A DNA stretch of 64,000 nt from an uncultured Oscillospiraceae bacterium (GTDB taxonomy: Bacteria; Bacillota; Clostridia; Oscillospirales; Oscillospiraceae). The stretch covers positions 12,084 through 76,083 of the forward strand of contig CAKTQE010000007.1 in NCBI GenBank assembly GCA_934593275.1, written 5' to 3'. Position numbers and translations under genes: made by a program. Position 1 is the stretch's first letter, and every line of letters starts with the position of its first letter. The notes below the pieces were generated by a model, which searched no databases, was not told the origin of the DNA, and saw only the letters and a list, made by a program, of their open reading frames with translations. Below are positions 53,864 to 61,430 of the stretch, piece after piece.

Positions 53864-54553
53864 ATGAAACGTTCAGAAATCAACAAGGCCCTGCGGGAGT
53901 TGGAGGAGATGTGCCGGGAGTATCGGTGTTATCTGCCGCCGTTCTGCAATTTTACGCCGGAGCAGTGGAAGACCAAGGGCCATGAATATGACGAGGTGCG
54001 GGAGTGCTGCCTGGGCTGGGACATTACAGACTACGGCCAGGGAGATTTTGACAAGGTGGGCTTTTCCCTTATCACCATCCGCAACGGCAGCCAGACGTTG
54101 CGGGAGAAATACCCCAAGGTTTACGCAGAAAAGCTGCTGTTTCTGAAAGAGGGCCAGTATTCCCCCAATCATTTCCACTGGTACAAGACCGAGGACATCA
54201 TCAACCGGGGCGGCGGAAATGTGCTGATCCGGGTGTACAATTCCCATGAGGATGAGTCCATTGACTACGAAAGCGACGTAACGGTCCATACCGATGGCAG
54301 GACCTACACCGTCCCCGCCGGGACCCAGATCCGGCTGACCCCTGGGGAGAGTATTTTCATCCAGCAGCGGCTCTACCATGATTTTGAGGTGGAGCCGGGT
54401 ACCGGCAATGTACTGCTGGGAGAGGTGAGCCAGTGCAATGACGATGCCAAGGACAACCGCTTCAATCCCCCCATGGGCCGCTTCCCGGCGGTGGAGGAGG
54501 ACGAAGCCCCCTACCGGCTGCTATGCACCGAGTATCCCCCCGCATTGGACTAA
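53864..54553 (+). CDS. D-lyxose isomerase-like sugar isomerase
   Basis: 229 residues of the D-lyxose isomerase family (cupin fold). The metal site is NHFHWYKTEDIINRGGGN near residue 102 (two His and a Glu), with a later His in QRLYHDFEVEPG near 172. Family enzymes convert D-lyxose to D-xylulose and D-mannose to D-fructose. Preceded by GAAAGGAATG. Together with the RpiR regulator and the aldolases it points to ketose catabolism. Confidence 0.88.
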   Translation: MKRSEINKALRELEEMCREYRCYLPPFCNFTPEQWKTKGHEYDEVRECCLGWDITDYGQGDFDKVGFSLITIRNGSQTLREKYPKVYAEKLLFLKEGQYSPNHFHWYKTEDIINRGGGNVLIRVYNSHEDESIDYESDVTVHTDGRTYTVPAGTQIRLTPGESIFIQQRLYHDFEVEPGTGNVLLGEVSQCNDDAKDNRFNPPMGRFPAVEEDEAPYRLLCTEYPPALD

Positions 54554-54577
54554 GGAAGCTCTGAATTTCTAAAAAAC

Positions 54578-54621
54578 AGCCCCTGGGAAGTGACCGTTCT
54601 GGCCGCTTCCCAGGGGCTTTG
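54578..54621. terminator. Bidirectional terminator between isomerase and metG
   Basis: GCCCCTGGGAAG pairs with CTTCCCAGGGGC; A-rich and T-rich flanks. The GGAAGCTCTGAATTT just before it (54553-54567) resembles one end of the 161-bp MITE. Confidence 0.85.
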
Positions 54622-54642
54622 TCATGTTATATCAGCACAATA

Positions 54643-56601
54643 TCAGCACAGCTTCGCGCCGGCGGGGATGGCATCGGAGAGCATCACCAGGTTCAGCTTC
54701 TCTTCGCCGTTTTCCTTGTGGACGGCACTGAGCAGCATACCGGCGGACTCCCGGCCCATCATTTTCCGGGGAGGCAGGTTGGTAATGGCCACCAGGGTCT
54801 TGCCTACCAGTTCCTCGGGCTTGTAGAACTTGGCAATGCCGGAGAGGATCTGACGGTCCGTGCCGGTGCCGTCATCCAGAGTGAATTGCAGCAGCTTGTC
54901 GCTCTTTTTCACATTCTGGCAAGCCTTGACCTTGACGGCCCGCAGCTCGTTTTTGCAGAAGGTATCAAAGTCCACGTTCTCCTGGGTGTAAGGCTCGATT
55001 TCCATAGGAGGAACGGCGGGCTTGTTCAGCTCTTCCAGGGCTTCCAGTTCCTTTTCCATGTCGATTCGGGGGAACAGCGCGGGGCCAGCCAAAGTGGCGA
55101 CTTCCCGGTCCAGGGTGCCGAAGACGTTCAGGGTCTCCCAAGTAAGGGTCGCGCCGCCCAGCCGCTTGGCGATTTCCGCGGCGGTATCCGGCATAAAGGG
55201 CTGCAACAGGCCCGCACAAATCCGTACCGTCTCCAGCAGGTTATACAGCACTCTTGCCAGCCGGGGCTTCTGGGCCTCGTCCTTGGCCAGCACCCAGGGG
55301 GCGTTTTCGTCAATGTATTTGTTGGCCCGGGAAATGACCTTAAAGACTTCACTCAGGGCGTTCTGGAATGCGTACTTTTCCATCTGCTCCTCATAACGGT
55401 CCCGGAGCGTGGAGACCATGGCCAAAAGCTCTGCGTCCTTTTCCGCGTCTTCCGTCTGCTGGGCGGGCAGACGCTCCCCAAAATACTTCTGGGCCATGGC
55501 CACGGTACGGCTTACCAGGTTGCCCAGGTCGTTGGCCAGATCTACGTTGATGGTGGAGATCAATGCCTCATTGGAGAAGTTTCCGTCAGAGCCAAAGGGG
55601 AACGTCCGCAGCAGGAAGAACCGCAGGGCGTCCACGCCGAAGCGTTGGGCCAGCACGTAGGGGTCCACCACGTTGCCCTTGGACTTGCTCATCTTGCCGC
55701 CGTCCAGCAGCAGCCAGCCGTGGCCGAATACTTTCTTGGGCAGGGGCAGATCCAGACTCATGAGCATGGCGGGCCAGATGATGGAGTGGAACCGGACGAT
55801 CTCTTTGCCTACAAAGTGGACATCGGCGGGCCAGTATTTGTTCAGATCGTGATACCGGTCATTTTCAAAGCCCAGGGCGGTCATGTAGTTAAAGAGGGCA
55901 TCGATCCACACATAGACCACATGGCCCGGGTCAAAGTCCACAGGCACGCCCCAGGTGAAGCTGGTCCGGGAAACGCACAGGTCTTCCAGGCCGGGCTTGA
56001 TGAAGTTGTTGACCATTTCGTTGACCCGGCTCCGGGGTTCCAGGAAATCCGTGTTTTCCAGCAGATCCCGCACCCGGTCGGCATACTTGGAGAGCCGGAA
56101 GAAATAGGCTTCCTCCTCCGCGTCCTGAACCTCCCGGCCGCAGTCGGGGCATTTGCCGTCTACCAGCTGGCTTTCGGTCCAGAAGCTTTCACAGGGCTTG
56201 CAGTATTTGCCCTTGTAGGTCCCCTTGTAGATGTCGCCCTTGTCGTGCATCTTCTTGAAAATCTTCTGGATGGAGGCCACGTGATAGTCATCGGTGGTGC
56301 GGATGAACCGGTCATAGGAGATGTTCATCAGCTTCCACAGATCCAGCACGCCGCCGGGGCCTTCCACGATCTCGTCCACAAACTGCTGGGGGGTGACACC
56401 GGCTTCTTTGGCCTTGTCCTCGATTTTCTGGCCATGCTCATCGGTGCCTGTCAGGAACATGACGTCGCAGCCTTTCAGCCGCTTGTAGCGGGCCATGGCA
56501 TCGGTGGCCACGGTGCAGTAGGTGTGGCCAATGTGCAGCTTGGCGGAGGGGTAGTAAATGGGGGTCGTAATGTAGAATTTTTCTTTGCATTGTTCGCACA
56601 T
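54643..56601 (-). CDS. metG: Methionyl-tRNA synthetase
   Basis: 652 residues, charges tRNA-Met. HIGH motif is at 23-26, the zinc knuckle has CKPC and CPDC near 127-145, KMSKS lies near 302, and the anticodon-binding helical domain follows. The C-terminal 100 residues are a tRNA-binding OB-fold domain (VKVKACQNVKKSDKLLQFTLDDG in part). Start ATG follows AGAGGAGG. Controlled by a T-box leader immediately upstream. Confidence 0.96.
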   Translation of the reverse strand: MCEQCKEKFYITTPIYYPSAKLHIGHTYCTVATDAMARYKRLKGCDVMFLTGTDEHGQKIEDKAKEAGVTPQQFVDEIVEGPGGVLDLWKLMNISYDRFIRTTDDYHVASIQKIFKKMHDKGDIYKGTYKGKYCKPCESFWTESQLVDGKCPDCGREVQDAEEEAYFFRLSKYADRVRDLLENTDFLEPRSRVNEMVNNFIKPGLEDLCVSRTSFTWGVPVDFDPGHVVYVWIDALFNYMTALGFENDRYHDLNKYWPADVHFVGKEIVRFHSIIWPAMLMSLDLPLPKKVFGHGWLLLDGGKMSKSKGNVVDPYVLAQRFGVDALRFFLLRTFPFGSDGNFSNEALISTINVDLANDLGNLVSRTVAMAQKYFGERLPAQQTEDAEKDAELLAMVSTLRDRYEEQMEKYAFQNALSEVFKVISRANKYIDENAPWVLAKDEAQKPRLARVLYNLLETVRICAGLLQPFMPDTAAEIAKRLGGATLTWETLNVFGTLDREVATLAGPALFPRIDMEKELEALEELNKPAVPPMEIEPYTQENVDFDTFCKNELRAVKVKACQNVKKSDKLLQFTLDDGTGTDRQILSGIAKFYKPEELVGKTLVAITNLPPRKMMGRESAGMLLSAVHKENGEEKLNLVMLSDAIPAGAKLC

Positions 56602-56624
56602 AGTTGTTTCCTCCTCTTAAATAT

Positions 56625-56852
56625 AGAAAGCCGCCCTCAGGAAAACCCAAGGGCGACAAAAATTGACGCGGTACCACCTTGATTTGCAGATGCTCTGCCT
56701 CATTGGCGCGATAACGGGCGCACCCGGATGGGCCTACCTATCGACCCAACGGCTCCGAGGCCATGTTCCGCCGTTCCATCCGCACCCCTTCTCACCAACT
56801 GGGGCTCTCTGACCGGTATCCGGGCGTACTCTCCTCTTCATTGCCAGTTTAC
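56625..56852 (-). promoter_or_regulatory. T-box riboswitch leader of metG
   Basis: The T-box core AGGTGGTACCGCG is at 56667-56679 (minus). Upstream are stem I features AGAGAGC and GGTGAGAA, and a likely ATG (Met) specifier in GAACATGGCC near 56760. Downstream, CGCCCTTGGG and CCTGAGGGCG form the terminator with a T-rich end. Uncharged tRNA-Met would stabilise the antiterminator and permit transcription. Confidence 0.92.
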
Positions 56853-56858
56853 CGTTTA

Positions 56859-56888
56859 ATTATATGCACAAAATACCCCTTTTGTCAA
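56859..56888 (-). promoter_or_regulatory. Promoter of the metG T-box transcript
   Basis: Minus strand TTGACA (56883-56888), 18 bp, TATAAT (56859-56864). The -35 overlaps the end of the EutN-like gene. Confidence 0.75.
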
Positions 56889-57130
56889 GAAAAATCACAA
56901 ATATTTCCGCTTAGAATGGCCACCGCCGCCGCGTCCACCGGGGCCTCCATGGCAATTTTTGCGGCAGCAGGCCCGGTGGTGAGCAATACGGCATCTCCCG
57001 GGGCCGCCCCTACCCGGTCTGCGGCCACCAGCGTCTCCCCAGGGGTCAGCACCAACAGAAAGGTCTGGCCCTGGAAACAGGGGGCGGTGCGGGATGTTTC
57101 AACAATGCGGACAACTTTTCCGATTTTCAT
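56885..57130 (-). CDS. EutN/CcmL-family shell vertex protein (orphan)
   Basis: 81 residues. MKIGKVVRIVETSRTAP, GQTFLLVLTP, ADRVGAAPGDAVLLTTGPAAA and the end VDAAAVAILSG match the pentameric vertex proteins that cap bacterial microcompartments. GGAGG precedes the ATG. The gene follows the alcohol dehydrogenase by 57 bp on the same strand. No hexameric BMC shell gene or signature enzyme is in the window, so it is either a relic, a distant partner of a shell encoded elsewhere, or a repurposed protein. Confidence 0.8.
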   Translation of the reverse strand: MKIGKVVRIVETSRTAPCFQGQTFLLVLTPGETLVAADRVGAAPGDAVLLTTGPAAAKIAMEAPVDAAAVAILSGNICDFS

Positions 57131-57187
57131 AGGTTCCCTCCATTTTATTCCTTCAAAAACCTGGGTTTTACGTCCCTTTGGACAGGC

Positions 57188-58270
57188 TTAGCCCTCCCCG
57201 GTCACCTCCTCTAAAATACGGCGGATTTGAAAATCCTCCACTTCCAGAGGATTGGTTTTGCAGCAGGGGTCTTTTAAGACCGCGGCCACAATGTCCCCGG
57301 TCTGGGACCAAAGGCTTCCCGGGGAGATGCCCGCCTGAGAAAGGGTCCGGGGCAGCCCTAAATCCCGGCGCAGACGGGTAAGACCGCTTTTTAGATTCCG
57401 CACTGCCACAGCCTCACAGCTGCCCCCCAGACCGCCAAACCGGGAAAGCTGGGCATACCGGCTTCCGGCGGTCTGGGCGTTGCTGGCCACCACCGCCGGC
57501 AGCAGGATGGCTTTCAGCCGCCCCTGGGATACGGGGAACTTGGCCCCCAGGGCGTGGGCCATGGCATGGCACAGCCCCAACCCGGTGGGGCCATAGGCCA
57601 TGCCCGCCAGGGTGGAAGCCAGAACCAGCCGGGCCCGGAGGGAAGCGTCTCCCCCAAAAAAGGCGGGCAGACAGGCGTAGGCCGTCCGAAAGGCCTCCCG
57701 GGCAAAAATGGAGGGGATGACCCCGGCATTTCTGGCGGTGTAGCTCTCTATGGCGCAGGAAAGCAGTTCAAAGCCCGCTTCCCCGATCCGGGCCGGGGGC
57801 TGCTGTAGGAGAAAATCTTCATCCAGAATGGCCAGGGCCGGTTGCAGCCGGGGGCTATTAAGCGTGTATCTGGTGTTCCCATGGGTCAGCGCCGCCTGGG
57901 CCGTGACCTGGGAGCCGGAGCCGAAGAACGTGGGGATGGCGGCAAAGGGAACATCCAGCCCGCCAAAGTACAGTGCCGCCTTGCCGCAGTCCAGGGCGTT
58001 GCCCCCGCCCAGGGCGGCAACCAGATCCGGCTGAAAGGACCGGCATTTTGCCGTGATCTCCGCCGCCAGGGTAGCGGTGGGTTCCGGGGGAACGGCGTCA
58101 AAAACCTCTGTTTTCCGGCTGCCCGCCGCTTCAACGACCTTTTGGGCCATGCCGTTTTCCGAAAAGCAGGGTTCCGTCACCAGAAAAAGCCGCTGTGCAT
58201 CCAATTCCTTCAGGGCGGCAATGGAGCCGGAACCGATCACGATTCTGGTTCTGAACGCGAATTCTTCCAT
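57188..58270 (-). CDS. Iron-type alcohol dehydrogenase with altered metal ligands
   Basis: 360 residues, group III (iron-dependent) alcohol dehydrogenase fold of the EutG/PduQ kind. The nucleotide motif GGGNALDCGK near residue 88 replaces the usual GGGSxxDxxK. At the metal site, the family pattern D-A-L-T-H-A-I-E reads ELLSCAIE here (Asp to Glu, His to Cys). HAMAHALG keeps its His, and PHG reads SQG (His to Gln). So at most one of four standard ligands is unchanged. It may bind another metal, work differently, or be inactive. It is co-transcribed with the EutN-like gene. Confidence 0.82.
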   Translation of the reverse strand: MEEFAFRTRIVIGSGSIAALKELDAQRLFLVTEPCFSENGMAQKVVEAAGSRKTEVFDAVPPEPTATLAAEITAKCRSFQPDLVAALGGGNALDCGKAALYFGGLDVPFAAIPTFFGSGSQVTAQAALTHGNTRYTLNSPRLQPALAILDEDFLLQQPPARIGEAGFELLSCAIESYTARNAGVIPSIFAREAFRTAYACLPAFFGGDASLRARLVLASTLAGMAYGPTGLGLCHAMAHALGAKFPVSQGRLKAILLPAVVASNAQTAGSRYAQLSRFGGLGGSCEAVAVRNLKSGLTRLRRDLGLPRTLSQAGISPGSLWSQTGDIVAAVLKDPCCKTNPLEVEDFQIRRILEEVTGEG

Positions 58271-58360
58271 CCAACCACCGCCTTTACCCTTTCAGTATGG
58301 CCTTTTTCCCGGGAAGTATGCGGCTTTTTCGTTTGTTGCGGGAAATTCCCGGCGGCTCTC

Positions 58361-58389
58361 TTGCTTTCTTTCCCGGTATTTGGTATAAT
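58361..58389 (+). promoter_or_regulatory. Promoter of the polysaccharide operon
   Basis: TTGCTT (58361-58366), 17 bp, TATAAT (58384-58389), 50 bp before the first gene. Confidence 0.7.
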
Positions 58390-58439
58390 GAGCAAAATTA
58401 TGGGTTTTTACGCATTTTTGCAATGCGGAAGGAGAAGCT

Positions 58440-59882
58440 ATGTATCAGAAGTCTGGACTGCCCTGGACCAAGTATTGGGACTTTATCCTTTTGGATATGG
58501 CCTCCATGTTTTTATCCCTCATTGCGGCCTATTATGTCTATATTCCCACGGATTTTATGCTCACCGGCAGCCCGGAGTATCTGCTGCTGCTGTTCGGTAT
58601 GCCGCTATTGGACTTTGTGGTCATCGTGCTGAACAGCACCATGGACGGGGTGCAGAAGCGGGGGCTTTTCGCGGAGTTCAGCAAAAGCGTTCAGAATACC
58701 GCCGTGGTCTTTGCCGTGGAGGCTCTGCTGTTCTTCGTGGTGAAAATGGGCGATTTCTACTCCCGGAAGAATTTCCTGTATTCCTGCTCCATTTACTTTG
58801 TGGTGAGCTTTGCCACCCGCTGCCTGTATAAGTGGTTCTATGTAAAGCATGTGGTTCCCAAAAACGGCGTTTCTCTGCTGGTGCTGGCGGCAAAAAAGGA
58901 TTTGCCCATACTGGAAAAACGGGTCCGGGAGGGCCAGTACAGCACCTACCGGCTGGCGGGTGTGATCCTCACCGATGGCACCCAGAAAGACACGGAGCTT
59001 CCTGTAGCGGCTTCCTATGCCGATGCCGACAATTGGATCCGGAAAAACTGGGTGGACGAGGTGCTGATTCTGCTGCCCCCGGAGGAACAGGTGCTGAACC
59101 TTGCCAAAGCCGTGTCCTCCATGGGTATTACGGTACACCTGAACCTGGACTATCTGCAAAACCTCTTTGGCGGCAATAAAACCGTGGAAGAGCTGGGCGG
59201 CTACGATGTACTGACCGCTTTCCGCAACCGCATCGGCTTCGGTGCCGCCGCCATCAAGCGGGTGACGGACATTGCAGGCGGTCTGGTGGGCTGTGCCATT
59301 ACGGCAGTTCTGACCATTTTTATTGGTCCGATCATTTATATTTCCTCTCCCGGCCCTATTTTCTACACCCAGGAGCGCATTGGCCGCAACGGCAAAATCT
59401 TCAAGATGTACAAGTTCCGCAGCATGGTCACCAACGCCGATGCCATCAAGCAGCAGTATATGAAAGAAAACCGGGTTTCCGGCGGCTTTATGTTCAAGCT
59501 GGACTGGGACCCCCGGATCATCGGCAACAAGGTCCTGCCTGACGGCACCAAGAAAACCGGCATCGGTGAATTTATCCGCAAAACCAGCCTGGATGAATTT
59601 CCCCAGTTTCTGAACGTGGTGAAAGGGGACATGAGCCTGGTAGGCACCCGGCCTCCCACGAAGGACGAGTGGGCCATTTATGAGGACCACCACCGGGCCA
59701 GAATGGCCATGCGTCCGGGCATTACCGGCATGTGGCAGGTTTCCGGCAGAAGCAACATTACGGATTTTGAAGAGATCGTCCGGCTGGACACCCAGTATAT
59801 TGACCAGTGGTCCCTGGGCCTGGATTTGAAAATCCTGGTCAAAACCGTGCTGGTGGTATTAAAGCACGAGGGCAGCATGTAA
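58440..59882 (+). CDS. Polyprenyl-phosphate sugar phosphotransferase (initiating enzyme)
   Basis: 480 residues of the exopolysaccharide initiating family. Four membrane helices (about 1-130), a soluble nucleotide-binding-like domain (140-270), a further helix near 290, and the catalytic sugar-transferase domain follow. That domain has KRVTDIAGG, the SPGPIFYTQERIGRNGK stretch near 305, FKMYKFRSM, and the C-terminal DEFPQFLNVVKGDMSLVG and RPPT motifs. It moves a sugar phosphate from a UDP-sugar to undecaprenyl phosphate, the first step of a surface glycan. GGAG upstream. Confidence 0.93.
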   Translation: MYQKSGLPWTKYWDFILLDMASMFLSLIAAYYVYIPTDFMLTGSPEYLLLLFGMPLLDFVVIVLNSTMDGVQKRGLFAEFSKSVQNTAVVFAVEALLFFVVKMGDFYSRKNFLYSCSIYFVVSFATRCLYKWFYVKHVVPKNGVSLLVLAAKKDLPILEKRVREGQYSTYRLAGVILTDGTQKDTELPVAASYADADNWIRKNWVDEVLILLPPEEQVLNLAKAVSSMGITVHLNLDYLQNLFGGNKTVEELGGYDVLTAFRNRIGFGAAAIKRVTDIAGGLVGCAITAVLTIFIGPIIYISSPGPIFYTQERIGRNGKIFKMYKFRSMVTNADAIKQQYMKENRVSGGFMFKLDWDPRIIGNKVLPDGTKKTGIGEFIRKTSLDEFPQFLNVVKGDMSLVGTRPPTKDEWAIYEDHHRARMAMRPGITGMWQVSGRSNITDFEEIVRLDTQYIDQWSLGLDLKILVKTVLVVLKHEGSM

Positions 59883-59893
59883 GGGAGGCTCCT

Positions 59894-60583
59894 ATGAACC
59901 CCAAAGTGAAAGCAAGGCTCAAGGGTATTCTGAACATTCTGTGGCACATGCCCCCTTGCAGCGATATTTATATGTTCCATCATGTGACGCTGCACCCGGC
60001 GGTGGAACGGAGCTGCTGCAAGCTGGATACCGCCGCCTTTGAAAAATTTTTAGACCGCCACGGACCCTATGCCCCTTTGGAGCAGGTGGCCCTGGACAAA
60101 AGCTATGGCGGTCTTTCGGCCATCACCTTTGACGATGGCTTGGAGGACACCTACACCCTGGCCTACCCCATTTTAAAGCAGCGGCAGATCCCCTTTACGG
60201 TGTTTGTGCTGAGCCATACGGTGGGGACACCTGGGTATCTCACCCGGCAGCAGCTGCTGGAATTGGCGGCGGACCCCCTGGTGACCGTTGGTGTCCACGG
60301 CTCCCGGCACCGCATTTTAACGCAGTGCAGCCCGGAAGAACAGGCTGAGGAGATTTTTAAAAGCAAGGAAGTTCTGGAAGCCCTGGTGGGAAAGCCCTGT
60401 GACCTCTTTGCCTACTCCCACGGCCAGTACAATGACACCGTTCGAAAGCTGACGGCCTACGCCGGCTACCGCATGGCCTTTGCCGTGGCGGGGCGACCCC
60501 TCAACCGGCACTTTGACCAAGGACCCTACGCCCTCCCCCGGGAATCCGTAGAGGAGGACACCCGGGCAATGTTTGGCCTGTAA
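59894..60583 (+). CDS. Polysaccharide deacetylase family protein
   Basis: 229-residue NodB-fold (carbohydrate esterase 4) enzyme. The metal/catalytic motif is TFDDG near residue 78, and motif 2 is HGSRH near 136 (HxxxH). A FAYSHGQYND stretch near 177 replaces the usual RxPxG-type loop. It removes N- or O-acetyl groups from sugar chains, probably from a lipid-linked intermediate because no signal peptide is seen. AGGGAGG precedes the ATG. Confidence 0.85.
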   Translation: MNPKVKARLKGILNILWHMPPCSDIYMFHHVTLHPAVERSCCKLDTAAFEKFLDRHGPYAPLEQVALDKSYGGLSAITFDDGLEDTYTLAYPILKQRQIPFTVFVLSHTVGTPGYLTRQQLLELAADPLVTVGVHGSRHRILTQCSPEEQAEEIFKSKEVLEALVGKPCDLFAYSHGQYNDTVRKLTAYAGYRMAFAVAGRPLNRHFDQGPYALPRESVEEDTRAMFGL

Positions 60584-60599
60584 AGAAAGAAGGACCCCT

Positions 60600-61418
60600 A
60601 TGACAACCGTTTTGGCATTGTTTACCTGCTTCAACCGAAAAGAAAAGACCCGTCAGGCCATTGAGACCCTGGTATCGGGGAATCCGGCGGTGCAATTTTC
60701 CTTCCTGGTGGTGGATGACGGCAGCACCGACGGCACGGACCGGATGCTGGAAACCGGGAACTTTGGGGCGGACATCCGGGTGCTGAAAGGGGACGGAAGT
60801 CTGTTTTACTCCCGGGGCATGGGCCTGGGTATGGCTTCCCTGCTGGAAAGCCAACGCCAATATGATTATCTTCTGATGATGAATGACGATGTGGCCTTTT
60901 TCCCGGGGTGCATCCAGTCCATGGCAGAGCAGAGCAAGGCCAAGGGAAACGCGGTCATTGTAGGGGCCACCCGGGACCCGGCGGGGAATCTCAGCTACAG
61001 CGGCATTGTCTACGAAAAGGGCATTCACTACCGGTTTCAGATGCCTGGGGAAAAGACTCCCGCGGACACCATGAATGCCAACTGCGTCCTCATCCCCTAT
61101 GACCTGTTCCGGAAAACCGGGGGCATGGACCCCCATTATCACCACTCCCTGGGGGATTTTGACTATGGCTTCGCCCTGGGTCGGGCCGGTGGAACGCTCT
61201 ACGTGTCGGAAGACTACGTGGGCCTGTGCGCGGACAATCCCCCTACCGGCACCTGGCATGACAAAAGCCTTTCAAGAGGGGAACGGCTTCGGAAAAAGGA
61301 GCAAGTGAAAGGCGACCCGGTGGGACCCTGGTTTTATTATCTTAAAAAGCATTTTGGCCTTTTCACCGCGGTAAAGAGCAGTCTGACCCCTTATCTGCGG
61401 ATATTGCTGGGCCTGTAA
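60600..61418 (+). CDS. Family 2 glycosyltransferase
   Basis: 272 residues, GT-A fold. The nucleotide-sugar motif is VVDDGSTDGTDR near residue 37, the metal-binding acidic pair lies in MMNDDVAFFPG near 96, and GDFDYGFALG near 185 is a likely acceptor/catalytic region. Similar to rhamnosyl- and other surface-sugar transferases. Start ATG 60600 follows AAAGAAGGA. It should extend the lipid-linked sugar made by the first gene. Confidence 0.88.
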   Translation: MTTVLALFTCFNRKEKTRQAIETLVSGNPAVQFSFLVVDDGSTDGTDRMLETGNFGADIRVLKGDGSLFYSRGMGLGMASLLESQRQYDYLLMMNDDVAFFPGCIQSMAEQSKAKGNAVIVGATRDPAGNLSYSGIVYEKGIHYRFQMPGEKTPADTMNANCVLIPYDLFRKTGGMDPHYHHSLGDFDYGFALGRAGGTLYVSEDYVGLCADNPPTGTWHDKSLSRGERLRKKEQVKGDPVGPWFYYLKKHFGLFTAVKSSLTPYLRILLGL

Positions 61419-61430
61419 AGAGAGGATAAC

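Noticed and set aside
54619..56682. Long plus-strand ORF of 687 codons
   Set aside because: Exact antisense shadow of metG and its leader; a GC-rich third-position effect.
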